From NCBI GenBank assembly GCA_964291305.2, contig OZ219783.1, positions 1,426,001 through 1,490,000 of the forward strand: a stretch of 64,000 nt of DNA. Reading direction: 5' to 3'. The notes below the pieces were generated by a model. It was not told the origin of the DNA. It saw only the letters and a program-made list of their open reading frames with translations, and did not search any database. The position numbers were made by a program, and so were the translations under genes. The DNA is from VXNF01 sp964291305 (GTDB lineage Bacteria > Actinomycetota > Acidimicrobiia > Acidimicrobiales > CATQHL01). Below, in pieces: positions 1 through 8,612 of the stretch; the stretch's first letter is position 1; the number at the start of each line of letters is the position of its first letter.

Positions 1-760
1 CCGGCCGGACCCGCACGCCAGCAGCGGCGAGGGCAGCTTTGGCCGCGGCAATGCTGTGCTCGCCAAAATGAAAGATGGAGGCCGCCAGCACGGCATCGGC
101 ACCAGCCGCTACGCCCTCAGCCAGATGATCCAGAGTTCCTACTCCACCTGAGGCTATGACCGGAACGTTGACGGTCTCGCTGACAGCCCGCGTCAGCGGC
201 AGGTCAAAGCCCTCCTTCGTACCGTCGCGGTCCATGGAGGTGAGCAGGATCTCACCGGCACCGAGCCTCTCAGCCTTCCTGGCCCACTCCACCGCGTCTA
301 GTTCGGTAGGTCGTCGACCCCCGTGGGTGACCACCTCGAAGTGGCCATCGGCGCGCAGCCGGGCGTCAATAGCCACGACCACGCACTGGTTGCCAAACTC
401 GTTGGCAATCTCCGCTACCAACTCCGGGCGGTCAACTGCCGCGGTGTTGACCGAGACCTTGTCGGCGCCAGCGCGCAGCAGACGCCTGGCGTCAGCAATA
501 CTGCGAATCCCACCACCCACGGTGAAAGGAATAAAGACCTCTTCGGCGGTACGGCGCGCCACCTCCAGCATTAAGTCGCGTGCGTCGGAGGAGGCAGTGA
601 TATCCAAGAACACCAGCTCATCGGCTCCCTCAGCGTCATAGCGGGCAGCCAACTCCACCGGATCGCCGGCATCTCGTAGACCTACAAACTCCACACCCTT
701 CACCACTCGACCGGAGTCAACGTCTAGGCAAGGGATGATACGGACGACAGTAGCGGTCAT
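1..760 (-). CDS. hisF: Imidazole glycerol phosphate synthase cyclase subunit HisF (3' end cut by window)
   Basis: Cyclase half of the HisFH complex, which makes imidazole glycerol phosphate and AICAR in histidine biosynthesis. The start at 760 overlaps the hisA stop (ATGA). The protein begins MTATVRIIPCLDVDSGRVVK, with the catalytic Asp of the CLDVD motif at residue 12, a second catalytic Asp in VVAIDAR near residue 130, and the LTSMDRDGT phosphate-loop motif in the second half. 253 codons are visible and the family usually has about 255, so only a few residues run off the left edge. It is the last gene seen of the his operon. Confidence 0.96.
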   Translation of the reverse strand, partial: MTATVVRIIPCLDVDSGRVVKGVEFVGLRDAGDPVELAARYDAEGADELVFLDITASSDARDLMLEVARRTAEEVFIPFTVGGGIRSIADARRLLRAGADKVSVNTAAVDRPELVAEIANEFGNQCVVVAIDARLRADGHFEVVTHGGRRPTELDAVEWARKAERLGAGEILLTSMDRDGTKEGFDLPLTRAVSETVNVPVIASGGVGTLDHLAEGVAAGADAVLAASIFHFGEHSIAAAKAALAAAGVRVRP

Positions 761-1536
761 CGGCTTCGTGCACCGCCGTTGGCTGGGCTTGGAGGATCTG
801 GCCTTTCCGCCGTGGCGGAGTTGGCTAGGCACGCTAAGGCCTCGGCCACATTCACAGTGCCTTCGTAGAGGGCTCGGCCAACAATTACCCCTGCTAAACC
901 CCGCCCGCCTTGGCGTAGGCAAGCCAGCCGGCGTAGGTCTTCGAGTTTGCCTACACCACCTGAAGCGATTATGGGCTGCTCGGTCATGGCCAGAGCTTCA
1001 TCCAACAACTTCATGTCAGGCCCAGCCAGGGTTCCGTCCGTGCTGATCTGGGTCACCACGACAGCATCGACCTTCGGGGCAGCGACCAGTGCTTCGGCCA
1101 AGCTAAGACCTCCGGCAAAAAGCCAGCCTTGCACGGCCAACTCCCGCCCGCGCACATCTAGACCGAGGGCCACTGGCTGGCGAGCGGCAATCGCCGACAC
1201 CAGAGCCGGATCCTCCAGTGCGGCCGTGCCGATCACAACCCGGCTAACGCCGGCCTCGGCTAACCGTGCCGCGGCCTCCAACGAACGCACTCCCCCGCCA
1301 TACTGCACAGGCACACTGGCGGCAGAAACGATGGCAGCTACTTGCTTCAAATTAGTTAGCTCACCACTTCGTGCGGCGTCGAGGTCCACCACATGTAGCC
1401 AAGAGGCACCGGCAGCAGCGAACGCCTTTGCCACCTCCGCAGGATCATCGGCATAAACCGTCTCGGCGGCAAAATCTCCTTGGTGTAGCCGCACGCAGCG
1501 CCCGCCGCGCAGGTCGATAGCCGGGAATAGCTGCAT
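757..1536 (-). CDS. hisA: Phosphoribosylformimino-AICAR-phosphate isomerase HisA
   Basis: Isomerase of histidine biosynthesis that opens the ribose ring of ProFAR; a TIM barrel paralogous to HisF. The start chosen is the ATG at 1536, which overlaps the hisH stop (ATGA) and gives the family N-terminus MQLFPAIDLRGG with the catalytic Asp at residue 8. The second Asp is in LGLDVRG near residue 130, followed by TQISTDGT and ASGGVG. The frame stays open upstream, but that part overlaps hisH and is unlike the family. In many actinobacteria the homologue (PriA) also does the TrpF step; that cannot be decided from this sequence. The last 20 or so residues are a Pro/Arg-rich tail. Confidence 0.95.
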   Translation of the reverse strand: MQLFPAIDLRGGRCVRLHQGDFAAETVYADDPAEVAKAFAAAGASWLHVVDLDAARSGELTNLKQVAAIVSAASVPVQYGGGVRSLEAAARLAEAGVSRVVIGTAALEDPALVSAIAARQPVALGLDVRGRELAVQGWLFAGGLSLAEALVAAPKVDAVVVTQISTDGTLAGPDMKLLDEALAMTEQPIIASGGVGKLEDLRRLACLRQGGRGLAGVIVGRALYEGTVNVAEALACLANSATAERPDPPSPANGGARSR

Positions 1537-2159
1537 CACCGAGATGTCAGCAGCGCCACAAAGTTCGCCAACAGACGAAGTCCTTCGCTGCCGGACTTCT
1601 CCGGATGAAACTGCACCCCCCACACCAGATCAGCAGACACGACTGCGCTGACCGGACCACCGTAGTCGCAAGTGGCGGCTGTTACCTCGGAGAGTTCTGG
1701 GGCGTAGGAGTGCACAAAGTAGACCCAAGCCCTATCCAGACCTGCTAGCAGCGGATCCGGGCGCCGTATGCGCAGCTGGTTCCACTGCATCTGGGGGTGC
1801 TTGACGCCGTCGGGCAACTTGCGCACCGAGCCTTTGAGGAGTCCCAGTCCTGGTCGCTCTGGCGCCTCCTCAGACCTCTCAAAGAGCATCTGCATGCCGA
1901 TGCAGATTCCCAGGAATGGCACACCGGCCGTCACTGCCCGGTGCGCCTCGGTGTCTAGCTTGGCCGCTTCCAGCGCCTTCATGCAGGGTCCGAAGGCACC
2001 TACCCCCGGCAGCACTAGTCCATCGGCGCGTCTGATTAGCGACCGATCAGCAGTCAGGTGCGCCGTGGCTCCGGCCCGCTCTAGGCCCTTTTGTGCCGAA
2101 CGGAGGTTGCCGATGCCGTAGTCCAATACCGCCACAACGGGTCGGCGTGTTTCGCCCAT
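1536..2159 (-). CDS. hisH: Imidazole glycerol phosphate synthase glutaminase subunit HisH
   Basis: Class I glutamine amidotransferase that supplies ammonia to HisF. With the ATG at 2159 the protein is 207 aa, the usual length. It carries PGVGAF at 51-56, the nucleophile Cys86 in GICIGMQ, and the His185/Glu187 pair in QFHPEKSG, so the triad is complete. The frame is open for 66 more codons upstream, but that overlaps hisB and does not look like the family. The stop overlaps the hisA start, which suggests translational coupling. A gap of 29 bases separates it from hisB upstream. Confidence 0.96.
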   Translation of the reverse strand: MGETRRPVVAVLDYGIGNLRSAQKGLERAGATAHLTADRSLIRRADGLVLPGVGAFGPCMKALEAAKLDTEAHRAVTAGVPFLGICIGMQMLFERSEEAPERPGLGLLKGSVRKLPDGVKHPQMQWNQLRIRRPDPLLAGLDRAWVYFVHSYAPELSEVTAATCDYGGPVSAVVSADLVWGVQFHPEKSGSEGLRLLANFVALLTSR

Positions 2160-2188
2160 GTTTCTAAGACTGTTCGGTCGGGACGCCC

Positions 2189-2782
2189 TCAGAGGGTGCC
2201 CTTGGTGGAGGGTACGTCGGCTCCCTCCAGGCGCACCGCTTCGCGCAAACTTCGCGCCACGCTCTTGAAGGAAGATTCCAGGATGTGGTGTGTGTTCCGG
2301 CCACGCACCAGCACTATGTGCAGCGTTATGGCTGCGGCAGTCACGAAGGCCCGCCAAAACTCCTCCATGAGTTGAGGGTCAAATGGCGGATCTCCCAAGA
2401 TCTTCTCCCCCGGTGGATCTACCTCGTAGTGCAGGTAGGGACGACCCGAGAGGTCAAGGGAAACCTCCACGAGCGCCTCATCCAGAGGAACCGCCCCTGA
2501 GGCGAAGCGGCGCACCCCGCGCTTGTCGCCAAGTGATCCCTTAAAACACTGGCCAAGCAAGATTCCGGTGTCCTCCACGGTGTGGTGGGCATCCACTACT
2601 AGATCACCTTGGGCCGCCACGGTGAGATCCCAGCCGCCGTGGCGCGCTAGTTGCGCCAACATATGATCGAAGAAAGCCAGCCCCGTGGATACCTCGCTCT
2701 GCCCCGAGCCGTCCACGCATAGGTCGATGCTGATGCTGGTCTCAGTGGTGCTGCGTTGCCGCTGCGACCGTCGCTGGCTCAC
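2189..2782 (-). CDS. hisB: Imidazoleglycerol-phosphate dehydratase HisB
   Basis: Monofunctional dehydratase that makes imidazole acetol phosphate. The metal-binding motifs are present: FFDHML at 37-42, HHTVED at 66-71 and HHILE at 165-169, in a 197-aa protein. I chose the GTG at 2782 because GAGGAG sits five bases upstream. A longer reading from the ATG at 2827 would translate a 12-base C tract (on this strand) into a proline run, which is unlikely to be coding. It lies between hisC and hisH in the operon. Confidence 0.94.
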   Translation of the reverse strand: MSQRRSQRQRSTTETSISIDLCVDGSGQSEVSTGLAFFDHMLAQLARHGGWDLTVAAQGDLVVDAHHTVEDTGILLGQCFKGSLGDKRGVRRFASGAVPLDEALVEVSLDLSGRPYLHYEVDPPGEKILGDPPFDPQLMEEFWRAFVTAAAITLHIVLVRGRNTHHILESSFKSVARSLREAVRLEGADVPSTKGTL

Positions 2783-2800
2783 GGCGCCTCCTCGGTGGCT

Positions 2801-2812
2801 GGGGGGGGGGGG
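2801..2812. repeat. Homopolymer tract of 12 G (plus strand)
   Basis: Twelve consecutive G on the plus strand, read as C on the coding strand, in the 82-base hisC-hisB spacer just upstream of the hisB ribosome binding site. Runs this long are prone to slippage and to sequencing error, so the exact length should be treated with care. Confidence 0.95.
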
Positions 2813-2864
2813 TGGCTTGCGCCCCATAGTGCAGTATCGCAGCCGCCCGCGATGCTCCGGCGGT

Positions 2865-3950
2865 TCAGCCCAGAACTGCTGACAGCGCCTCTAAGAACAG
2901 ATCGTTCTCCTCCGGCGTACCGACGGTCACCCGCAGGCAACCAGCTAGACCTTCCCAGGAACTGCAATCCCGTACGAGCACCGAGCGGTCCAGTAGCTCC
3001 TGCCAGACGCTTGCTCCGTCACGCTGGCGGGGACGGAACAGGATGAAGTTGGCTCCCGAGGGCCACTGTTGAGTCGGTAACTCAGCCAACCGGTCGGCTA
3101 AACGCTCGCGCTCGGCCACGATCTCGGCGGCTCGCCTATCAGCCGCCGCCGCGTCGACGAGGCACAACTGGCCGATCGCTTGGGTCACGGCATCGAGATG
3201 ATATGGCAACACCACTTTGTGTAGATCCTCAGTGATGTGTGAGGGTGCCAGGGCATAGCCCAATCTGGCGGCGGCTAGAGCCCACGCCTTAGAGAACGTG
3301 CGACAAATCACTAGCGGCGCATCATCGCTCAGCAGGTCAACCGCGGTGAACCTGCCGAGCTGTGAGCCAGTGAACTGAATGTAGGCCTCATCCACCACGA
3401 GCAAACCGCCATAGTCCGCTACCGCATCCAGCGCCGCCCGCACCGTGTCGGAACGCTCAACCGTGCCGGTGGGGTTATTGGGCGAGCAGAGGAACAGCAC
3501 GTCGGGCTGCTCGGAAGCGGCGAAGCGGGTAACCGCGGCAGCAGTAACACCGAAGTCAGGTCCGCGTGCCTCGCTGACCACCTGCGAGCCCACCAGGCGG
3601 GCGATGTGGGCGTGCATGGCGTAGGTCGGCGAGAACAGACCCACGCGTCTGTTGGGACCGGCATAAGTCAGCAGCAGGGTCTGAATCACCTCGTTGGAAC
3701 CATTGGCGGCGAACACGTTTTTCGCCGAGAGTCCGTGCAGCTCGGAAATCCCAGCTCGTAGCGCTTCGGCCGTCCTCAACGGATAGCGATTCCAGTTGAC
3801 ATCCGCTAGCCGCTTGGCCAGGTTTTCAGCGAATTCTGGCGGTGGAGCATGGGGGGACTCATTGGTGTTGAGGCGTACCCGCACATCCACCTGCGGCGAG
3901 TGATATCGGTTCATCGCTGCCACTTGGGGCCGGGGTTGGGGTCGGCTCAA
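2865..3950 (-). CDS. hisC: Histidinol-phosphate aminotransferase HisC
   Basis: Fold-type I PLP aminotransferase converting imidazole acetol phosphate to histidinol phosphate. It shows the N-terminal LNTNESP signature (28-34), AANGSNE, SPNNPTG (156-162), VDEAY (186-190) and the PLP lysine K221 in RTFSKAWALA. The length of 361 aa is normal. The start is taken at 3950, 10 bases after the hisD stop; an in-frame ATG 12 codons in (MNRYHSPQ) is an alternative. Aromatic aminotransferases are close relatives, but the operon position settles the role. Confidence 0.95.
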   Translation of the reverse strand: MSRPQPRPQVAAMNRYHSPQVDVRVRLNTNESPHAPPPEFAENLAKRLADVNWNRYPLRTAEALRAGISELHGLSAKNVFAANGSNEVIQTLLLTYAGPNRRVGLFSPTYAMHAHIARLVGSQVVSEARGPDFGVTAAAVTRFAASEQPDVLFLCSPNNPTGTVERSDTVRAALDAVADYGGLLVVDEAYIQFTGSQLGRFTAVDLLSDDAPLVICRTFSKAWALAAARLGYALAPSHITEDLHKVVLPYHLDAVTQAIGQLCLVDAAAADRRAAEIVAERERLADRLAELPTQQWPSGANFILFRPRQRDGASVWQELLDRSVLVRDCSSWEGLAGCLRVTVGTPEENDLFLEALSAVLG

Positions 3951-3960
3951 GACTGAAGTC

Positions 3961-5286
3961 CTAGGTGCTCGCCCTGGCGGGATTGTTCCCTGGATTACAT
4001 GCGCTCAAGCGTTCCAAACGTCGCCGGACCGAGGCCGCGTGCGCCGAGAGCCCTTCGGCGTTGGCCAGAGTTTCAACCGCTGGCCCGAGGCTCACTAAAG
4101 CCGACTCGTCGGCGGAGATCACGTGCGATTTCCTGCAGAAGTCCGCTACTCCCAGCGCCGAGCCGAAACGAGCTGTGCGTCCGGTGGGCAAGACATGCGA
4201 CGGGCCCGCCAAGTAGTCGCCTAGAGATGCCGGCGCGTGCTCACCGCAAAAGATGGCTCCAGCATGGCGCACTAACCGCAGCAACCCTTCGGGATCGGTC
4301 ACCATCAACTGCAAATGTTCGGGCGCGATTTGGTTTACCACTTCCGCCGCCTGCTCGGCTCCGTCGACCAGGATGGCGTGGCCACAGGAGGCGATAGTTG
4401 CCTCGATCTCAGACCGGCGTGATGCCTCCGCAATGGCTTTAGCTAGTTCGATTCCTACTGCTTCGACGACTTCGGGGTGCCAAGTTACGAGGCACGCCAT
4501 GCCGTCGGGACCGTGCTCGGCCTGCACCATCAGATCTAGCGCTGCTAGTTCTGCCGACACCGAGTCGTCAGCAACTACTACCACCTCTGAGGGTCCGGCA
4601 AAGGCAGAGGGCACACCCACAACCCCGGCAACCTCCTTTTTGGCAACCGCCACGTACATGTTGCCAGGACCGGTTATTAGGTCTACTCGCCGGATTGTCT
4701 GCGTTCCGTAGGCGAGCGCTGCTACGGCACCGGCTCCCCCAACGGGATAGATTTCCTGTACGCCCGCCAGAGCCGCAGCAGCCAAGGTCACCGGTGCTAC
4801 CGTGCCGTCGGGTCGCGGCGGCACGCAAAGCGCCAAGCTGGCCACACCAGCCACCTTGGCAGGGATGGCGGTCATGAGCACCGTGGAGGGGTAAGCAGCC
4901 CTACCCCCTGGCACGTATAGCCCAGCCCGATCTACCGGAAGCTGGCGCGAACGGATCGTCACACCCCCATAAGACCAGAGATGATCGGGTTCGCTTTGAG
5001 AACGGTGGAACGCTTCTATGCGCTCGGCGGCCAGCTCTAGGGCCTCCCGCAGAGGCGAATCCAGCGATTCGAGCGCCGCCGTTGACGCCTCGGGCGGTAT
5101 GGCCAGATCGCTGAGTTCTGCTCGGTCGAAGCGCCGCGCCAGATCTTTGAGCGCAGCGTCACCCTGTTGGCGCACCTCTTGGATGATCTGGCGTACTACC
5201 TCGTTGATTGGCGTCGGTGTGGTGTTGGCGAGATCTGGGAGAGGCACCGCGGTCATGCCGCGGGCGTCGGTCAGTTGCAGTAGTCC
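3961..5286 (-). CDS. hisD: Histidinol dehydrogenase HisD
   Basis: Zinc and NAD-dependent enzyme that oxidises histidinol to histidine in two steps. Visible motifs are VPGGRAAYPS, TGPGN, the zinc-ligand region QAEHGPDG, the catalytic Glu-His in IAPEHLQL, and EGLSAHAASV carrying the last ligand His. I start it at the GTG at 5286, where the protein opens LLQLTDARG, like the family N-terminus; this gives 441 aa. An ATG at 5256 is also possible. It is the first his gene of the operon; the 93-base gap to nth upstream probably holds the promoter, but I see no convincing boxes. Confidence 0.95.
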   Translation of the reverse strand, partial: GLLQLTDARGMTAVPLPDLANTTPTPINEVVRQIIQEVRQQGDAALKDLARRFDRAELSDLAIPPEASTAALESLDSPLREALELAAERIEAFHRSQSEPDHLWSYGGVTIRSRQLPVDRAGLYVPGGRAAYPSTVLMTAIPAKVAGVASLALCVPPRPDGTVAPVTLAAAALAGVQEIYPVGGAGAVAALAYGTQTIRRVDLITGPGNMYVAVAKKEVAGVVGVPSAFAGPSEVVVVADDSVSAELAALDLMVQAEHGPDGMACLVTWHPEVVEAVGIELAKAIAEASRRSEIEATIASCGHAILVDGAEQAAEVVNQIAPEHLQLMVTDPEGLLRLVRHAGAIFCGEHAPASLGDYLAGPSHVLPTGRTARFGSALGVADFCRKSHVISADESALVSLGPAVETLANAEGLSAHAASVRRRLERLSACNPGNNPARAST

Positions 5287-5379
5287 CACTGGCTTGGACC
5301 CCCGGGTGAAGCTACTTGGCCGCTTGTAACTGCCGACGGTGCGCTGGCAGGCGGCGGTAGGCAAAACGGCGGCGCATGG

Positions 5380-6024
5380 TCAGACAGCAAACGCCGACGG
5401 ACAGAAGTCAACACATATACACGCCGCGCAGTTGGCTTGGCGCGCTCCGCACACCTGCCGCCCGTGCAGAATCAGGCGCAGGCTGAAGTCACCGCGCTCA
5501 GCCGCAGGAATCATGGGGTTGAGTTCCTTCTCAACGGCCACTGGGTCGGTCTGGGTAGTGAGCCCGAGGCGGCGCGACAACCGGCCGACATGGGTGTCCA
5601 CCGGCAGACCTGGCAGTTTGAAGGCCACGCTGCGCACCACGTTGGCAGTTTTACGACCCACTCCCGCCAGAGCGGTGAGCTGGCTCATCGATGAGGGCAC
5701 CTCGCCGCCGTGGACCCGCACCAAGCGGTCGGCCATGGCCAGAAGGTTGCGAGCCTTAGCTGCGTAGAAGCCGGTGGAATGGATCAGCTCCTCCAACTCG
5801 GCAGGGCTGCAGGCCGCCAAATCCTCCGGCGTGGGGCAGCGCGCAAACAGCGCAGGCGTAACCATGTTGACCCGCTCGTCGGTGCACTGCGCCGAGAGAA
5901 TCGTGGCCACTAGCAACTCATAAGGCGAGTCATGCGTGAGCGCGCACTCAGCCTCGGGATACTCCTGTCCGAGACGCTCGTGCGTCTCACGGGCGCGACC
6001 CCTGGGCGAACGTGGACGACCCAT
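5380..6024 (-). CDS. nth: Endonuclease III (DNA glycosylase/AP lyase)
   Basis: Base-excision repair enzyme that removes oxidised pyrimidines. The helix-hairpin-helix with catalytic lysine reads LAGVGRKTANVV, followed by the catalytic Asp in LPVDTHVGR. The C-terminus carries a canonical 4Fe-4S loop, Cys-X6-Cys-X2-Cys-X5-Cys, starting at VCGARQANC. The length of 214 aa is typical. It sits just upstream of hisD on the same strand and is divergent from the toxin-antitoxin pair. Confidence 0.96.
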   Translation of the reverse strand: MGRPRSPRGRARETHERLGQEYPEAECALTHDSPYELLVATILSAQCTDERVNMVTPALFARCPTPEDLAACSPAELEELIHSTGFYAAKARNLLAMADRLVRVHGGEVPSSMSQLTALAGVGRKTANVVRSVAFKLPGLPVDTHVGRLSRRLGLTTQTDPVAVEKELNPMIPAAERGDFSLRLILHGRQVCGARQANCAACICVDFCPSAFAV

Positions 6025-6070
6025 GCTGGCAACGTTAGCGGTCCCCGTTGGAGTTCACCGTCCACAAAAG

Positions 6071-6099
6071 TTGATTAATAAACTAAGTTGGACTAAACT
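6071..6099 (+). promoter_or_regulatory. Sigma-70-type promoter of the toxin-antitoxin pair
   Basis: TTGATT at 6071-6076 and TAAACT at 6094-6099 are separated by exactly 17 bases in a locally AT-rich stretch. The -10 box ends six bases before the antitoxin ATG at 6106, so the transcript would be leaderless or nearly so. AGTTGA (6069) and TCAACT (6109) are inverted copies flanking the promoter and could be operator half-sites; this is inference. Confidence 0.6.
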
Positions 6100-6105
6100 A
6101 GGTAT

Positions 6106-6366
6106 ATGTCAACTCTGGTGGTGAACATCCATGCCGCGAAAAGCCGCTTGTCCGAGTTGCTTCGGGAGGTTGAGGCGGGAGCCGACGTGATCGTCGCCCG
6201 GGCTGGGCAGCCAGTAGCCAAGCTCATACCGTGGCCCCCAACGCAGGTCGAGCGAAAACTCGGTTTCCTCACCGGCGAGATACACATCCACGAGCCCGAT
6301 GTCATCGGCTCCGATCCTGATGTAGTTGCCGCTTTTGCGGAATCCGCTGTAGCCGATCTGCCGTGA
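6106..6366 (+). CDS. Phd/YefM-family antitoxin
   Basis: 86-aa DNA-binding antitoxin. The N-terminal half (MSTLVVNIHAAKSRLSELLR, then VEAGADVIVARAGQPVAKLIP) is the Phd/YefM fold, and the C-terminal part is the variable toxin-binding tail. Its stop overlaps the GTG start of the PIN toxin (GTGA), the usual coupled arrangement. It is expected to bind and silence the toxin and to autoregulate the promoter just upstream. Confidence 0.92.
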   Translation: MSTLVVNIHAAKSRLSELLREVEAGADVIVARAGQPVAKLIPWPPTQVERKLGFLTGEIHIHEPDVIGSDPDVVAAFAESAVADLP

Positions 6367-6746
6367 GGCTGCTGCTCGACAGCCATGTCGTACTCTGGGT
6401 TGCCGGGCACGTATCGTCGCTCAGTGGTCAAGCGCAGGAGGCGATCAAATCGGCCGATGAGGTGTCCATTTCGTCAGTAACACCGTGGGAATTGGGCATC
6501 AAGCGCGCGAAAGGAAAGATCGACTATCCCGACGAACTGGTTGCTGTGATGGTTGCCAACGGGTTCGCTGAGTTGCCTGTAACTTCAGCGCACGCCGAAC
6601 GGGCTACCACCTTGCCTCAGCACCACCAGGATCCATTCGATCGGATGCTCGTTGCCCAAGCCCAAATCGAGGCGCTCACTTTGGTTACCGCCGACCTTGA
6701 GCTGTCTGCTTACGATGTGGAGGTTTTCAATCCTCTTGGCCAATAG
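6363..6746 (+). CDS. PIN-domain ribonuclease toxin (VapC family)
   Basis: 127-aa toxin, predicted to be a Mg-dependent ribonuclease held inactive by the adjacent antitoxin. All acidic PIN residues are present: Asp6 (LLLDSH), Glu43 (PWELGIK), Asp90/Asp93 (HQDPFDRM) and Asp111 (VTADLEL). It starts with GTG at 6363, overlapping the antitoxin stop. Its last codons overlap a possible 5' extension of mshD in another frame. RNA targets are not predictable from the sequence. Confidence 0.93.
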   Translation: MRLLLDSHVVLWVAGHVSSLSGQAQEAIKSADEVSISSVTPWELGIKRAKGKIDYPDELVAVMVANGFAELPVTSAHAERATTLPQHHQDPFDRMLVAQAQIEALTLVTADLELSAYDVEVFNPLGQ

Positions 6747-6798
6747 CCCGACTTCACCATCCGCTCATGTTCAGATCTCCGGTCCAAGCCAGGGTGAG

Positions 6799-7485
6799 GT
6801 GATCTGGACAATCGAGGTGCCAGCAACCGACCGGCTCGCCGTGAACGACACAGTCCTGGCCGATAAGTTGGCGAAGGCAGTGACCGCACTGCGACAGCGA
6901 GGGGGCGGGCGGACCCGGCTGTGGATTGGTCACGTGGCCGAAGGTGACAACGAAATGGCCGCCTGCTGGGGTTTCTCCCCTTACCGCGACCTTTGGCAAC
7001 TGCGTTGCCCGCTTCCGGCACCAGCAAGTGATCTAGCAGTACGTTCCTTCGAAGCAAAAGATGCCGCCGCGGTCCTGAAGCTCAACCAGCGAGCCTTCTG
7101 CTGGCACCCTGAGCAAGGAGCCATGACGGCCGATGACCTACGGGCGCGACAAGCCGAACCTTGGTATGAACCGGCTGGCTTCTTGCTGCACGAGCGGGAA
7201 GGCCGCCTGGCAGGGTTCTGCTGGACCAAGTTGCATTTCGCCGGCACTGCACCCCCGGCTGATGTAGCCCTAGGCGAAATTTATGTAGTAGCGGTAGATC
7301 CCGACTTCCAGGGTCGGGGCATCGGCGCGCCGCTTACGCTCGCCGGCCTGGGCTATCTTCACAACCGAGGAGCCGCAGTCGGTATGCTCTACGTGGAGTC
7401 CGACAATCGTGCGGCCAACGCCGTCTACGACCGCTTGGGTTTCCGCCGCCATCACACCAACAGGGCCTATCTGGCCAATTTGTGA
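6799..7485 (+). CDS. mshD: Mycothiol synthase-like GNAT acetyltransferase (MshD)
   Basis: Probably acetylates Cys-GlcN-inositol in the last step of mycothiol synthesis. The C-terminal GNAT domain matches MshD well: HPEQGAMTADDL, GFCWTKLHF, GEIYVVAVDPDFQGRGIG (acetyl-CoA loop), LYVESDNRAANAVYDRLGF. Known MshD has two GNAT domains in about 300 aa; here only the tail of the first is present. The GTG at 6799 gives 228 aa, and a TTG at 6736 would add 21 residues and overlap vapC by 11 bases. The start is therefore uncertain, and the short N-terminal domain may be natural or a consequence of the toxin-antitoxin insertion. Confidence 0.75.
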   Translation: MIWTIEVPATDRLAVNDTVLADKLAKAVTALRQRGGGRTRLWIGHVAEGDNEMAACWGFSPYRDLWQLRCPLPAPASDLAVRSFEAKDAAAVLKLNQRAFCWHPEQGAMTADDLRARQAEPWYEPAGFLLHEREGRLAGFCWTKLHFAGTAPPADVALGEIYVVAVDPDFQGRGIGAPLTLAGLGYLHNRGAAVGMLYVESDNRAANAVYDRLGFRRHHTNRAYLANL

Positions 7486-7539
7486 TGGCAGTATCACGGG
7501 TTAGTGGCCCACCGCTAGCACATTTGTGGGGTGAGGAAT

Positions 7540-7896
7540 ATGCGCTGGACTAACCGGGCGCTGCCGCAAACTTTGCAGATCGCGGTCATCTTCCTCTATA
7601 TCGCTGCGTTCTTTAGTGTCCTGAACGGGTTGATCAACATCACCAGAATACTGGGCTTGATAGTTCTATTAGGGGGTTTGATTGCTTTAGCAGCAGCGCA
7701 AGGCTTGGTACAAGAGCGAAAGTTGGGCTACGTCTTGGCGTTGCTCTATGCCGGCTGGGACCTAGTAGGCACAATCTTAAACGTCTCGGGAGGATTCTCT
7801 GGCTGGAATCTCATCGGACTGCTCCTGGCGATAGCCCTGGTCAGCTTGCTACTGCATCCCATGAGCCGGGCGTACTACCGGGCCTGGTTCCGCTAG
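7540..7896 (+). CDS. Small four-helix membrane protein, unknown function
   Basis: About 118 aa from the ATG at 7540 (a GTG at 7531 would add three residues). Four hydrophobic segments are seen, roughly residues 10-30, 35-55, 65-80 and 90-110, ending in a basic SRAYYRAWFR tail. It has no catalytic motif and I do not recognise a family. It lies eight bases upstream of menG on the same strand, so it may be co-transcribed with it. Confidence 0.75.
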   Translation: MRWTNRALPQTLQIAVIFLYIAAFFSVLNGLINITRILGLIVLLGGLIALAAAQGLVQERKLGYVLALLYAGWDLVGTILNVSGGFSGWNLIGLLLAIALVSLLLHPMSRAYYRAWFR

Positions 7897-7904
7897 GAGG
7901 CTTA

Positions 7905-8612
7905 GTGCCTAACCGGCGTGGGGACAGCGTCGAGCTAGCAGATCTTTTCGGCTCCGGCCGTGAGCACGCTGTGGAACGCATGTTTGACCGCGTGGCGCGG
8001 CGCTATGACCTGCTAAACCGCCTGCTGACCCTGGGGTTAGACCGCCGCTGGCGACGCCGCAGTGTTCAACTCCTGGGACTGCCGCCCGGAGCGCTAGTAG
8101 CTGACATTGCCTGCGGCACCGGGGACTTCTGCTGTGACCTGACCGAAGCCGGGCTGGCCGCAGTGGGTCTGGACTTCTCAGCTGAGATGTTGCGTCACGC
8201 CACTACGTCGGCTTCCCTAGTGCGAGCCGACGTGCTGCGCCTACCGCTAGCTGACGCCTCAGTGGATGGAGCGGTATGCGGTTTCGCCTTGCGTAACCTG
8301 GCCGATCTGGAGATCTTCGCAGCCGAACTGGCTCGCAGCGTGCGACCCGGTGGCCGCATTGCGTTGCTGGAAGTAGCCGAGCCAACTTGTCGAGTACTTC
8401 GCTGGGGCCACCGTTGCTATTTCGGCCGGGTCGTACCGATTATCGGAGGCTTACTTTCGGACCGGGCGGCTTACCGCTACTTGCCTGACTCTCTTCGCCT
8501 GCTGCCCACCTCAGAGGACCTCGCTGCCCTGCTAGCCAGCACCGGCTTCAGCGCGGTGGAGCACCGCTATCTGACCCGTGGCATAGCGCAGGTCTTTACC
8601 GCGACCCGCTAA
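7905..8612 (+). CDS. menG: Demethylmenaquinone methyltransferase
   Basis: SAM-dependent methyltransferase making menaquinone from demethylmenaquinone (UbiE/MenG family). The family signature FDRVARRYDLLNRLLTLGLD lies at residues 27-46, the SAM loop DIACGTGDF at 67-75, and the motif GFALRNL follows. A GTG start at 7905 has a clear GGAGG five bases upstream, giving 235 aa. It converges on menA with a 4-base overlap of the two 3' ends. Since menA is next door, the quinone is menaquinone rather than ubiquinone. Confidence 0.94.
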   Translation: MPNRRGDSVELADLFGSGREHAVERMFDRVARRYDLLNRLLTLGLDRRWRRRSVQLLGLPPGALVADIACGTGDFCCDLTEAGLAAVGLDFSAEMLRHATTSASLVRADVLRLPLADASVDGAVCGFALRNLADLEIFAAELARSVRPGGRIALLEVAEPTCRVLRWGHRCYFGRVVPIIGGLLSDRAAYRYLPDSLRLLPTSEDLAALLASTGFSAVEHRYLTRGIAQVFTATR

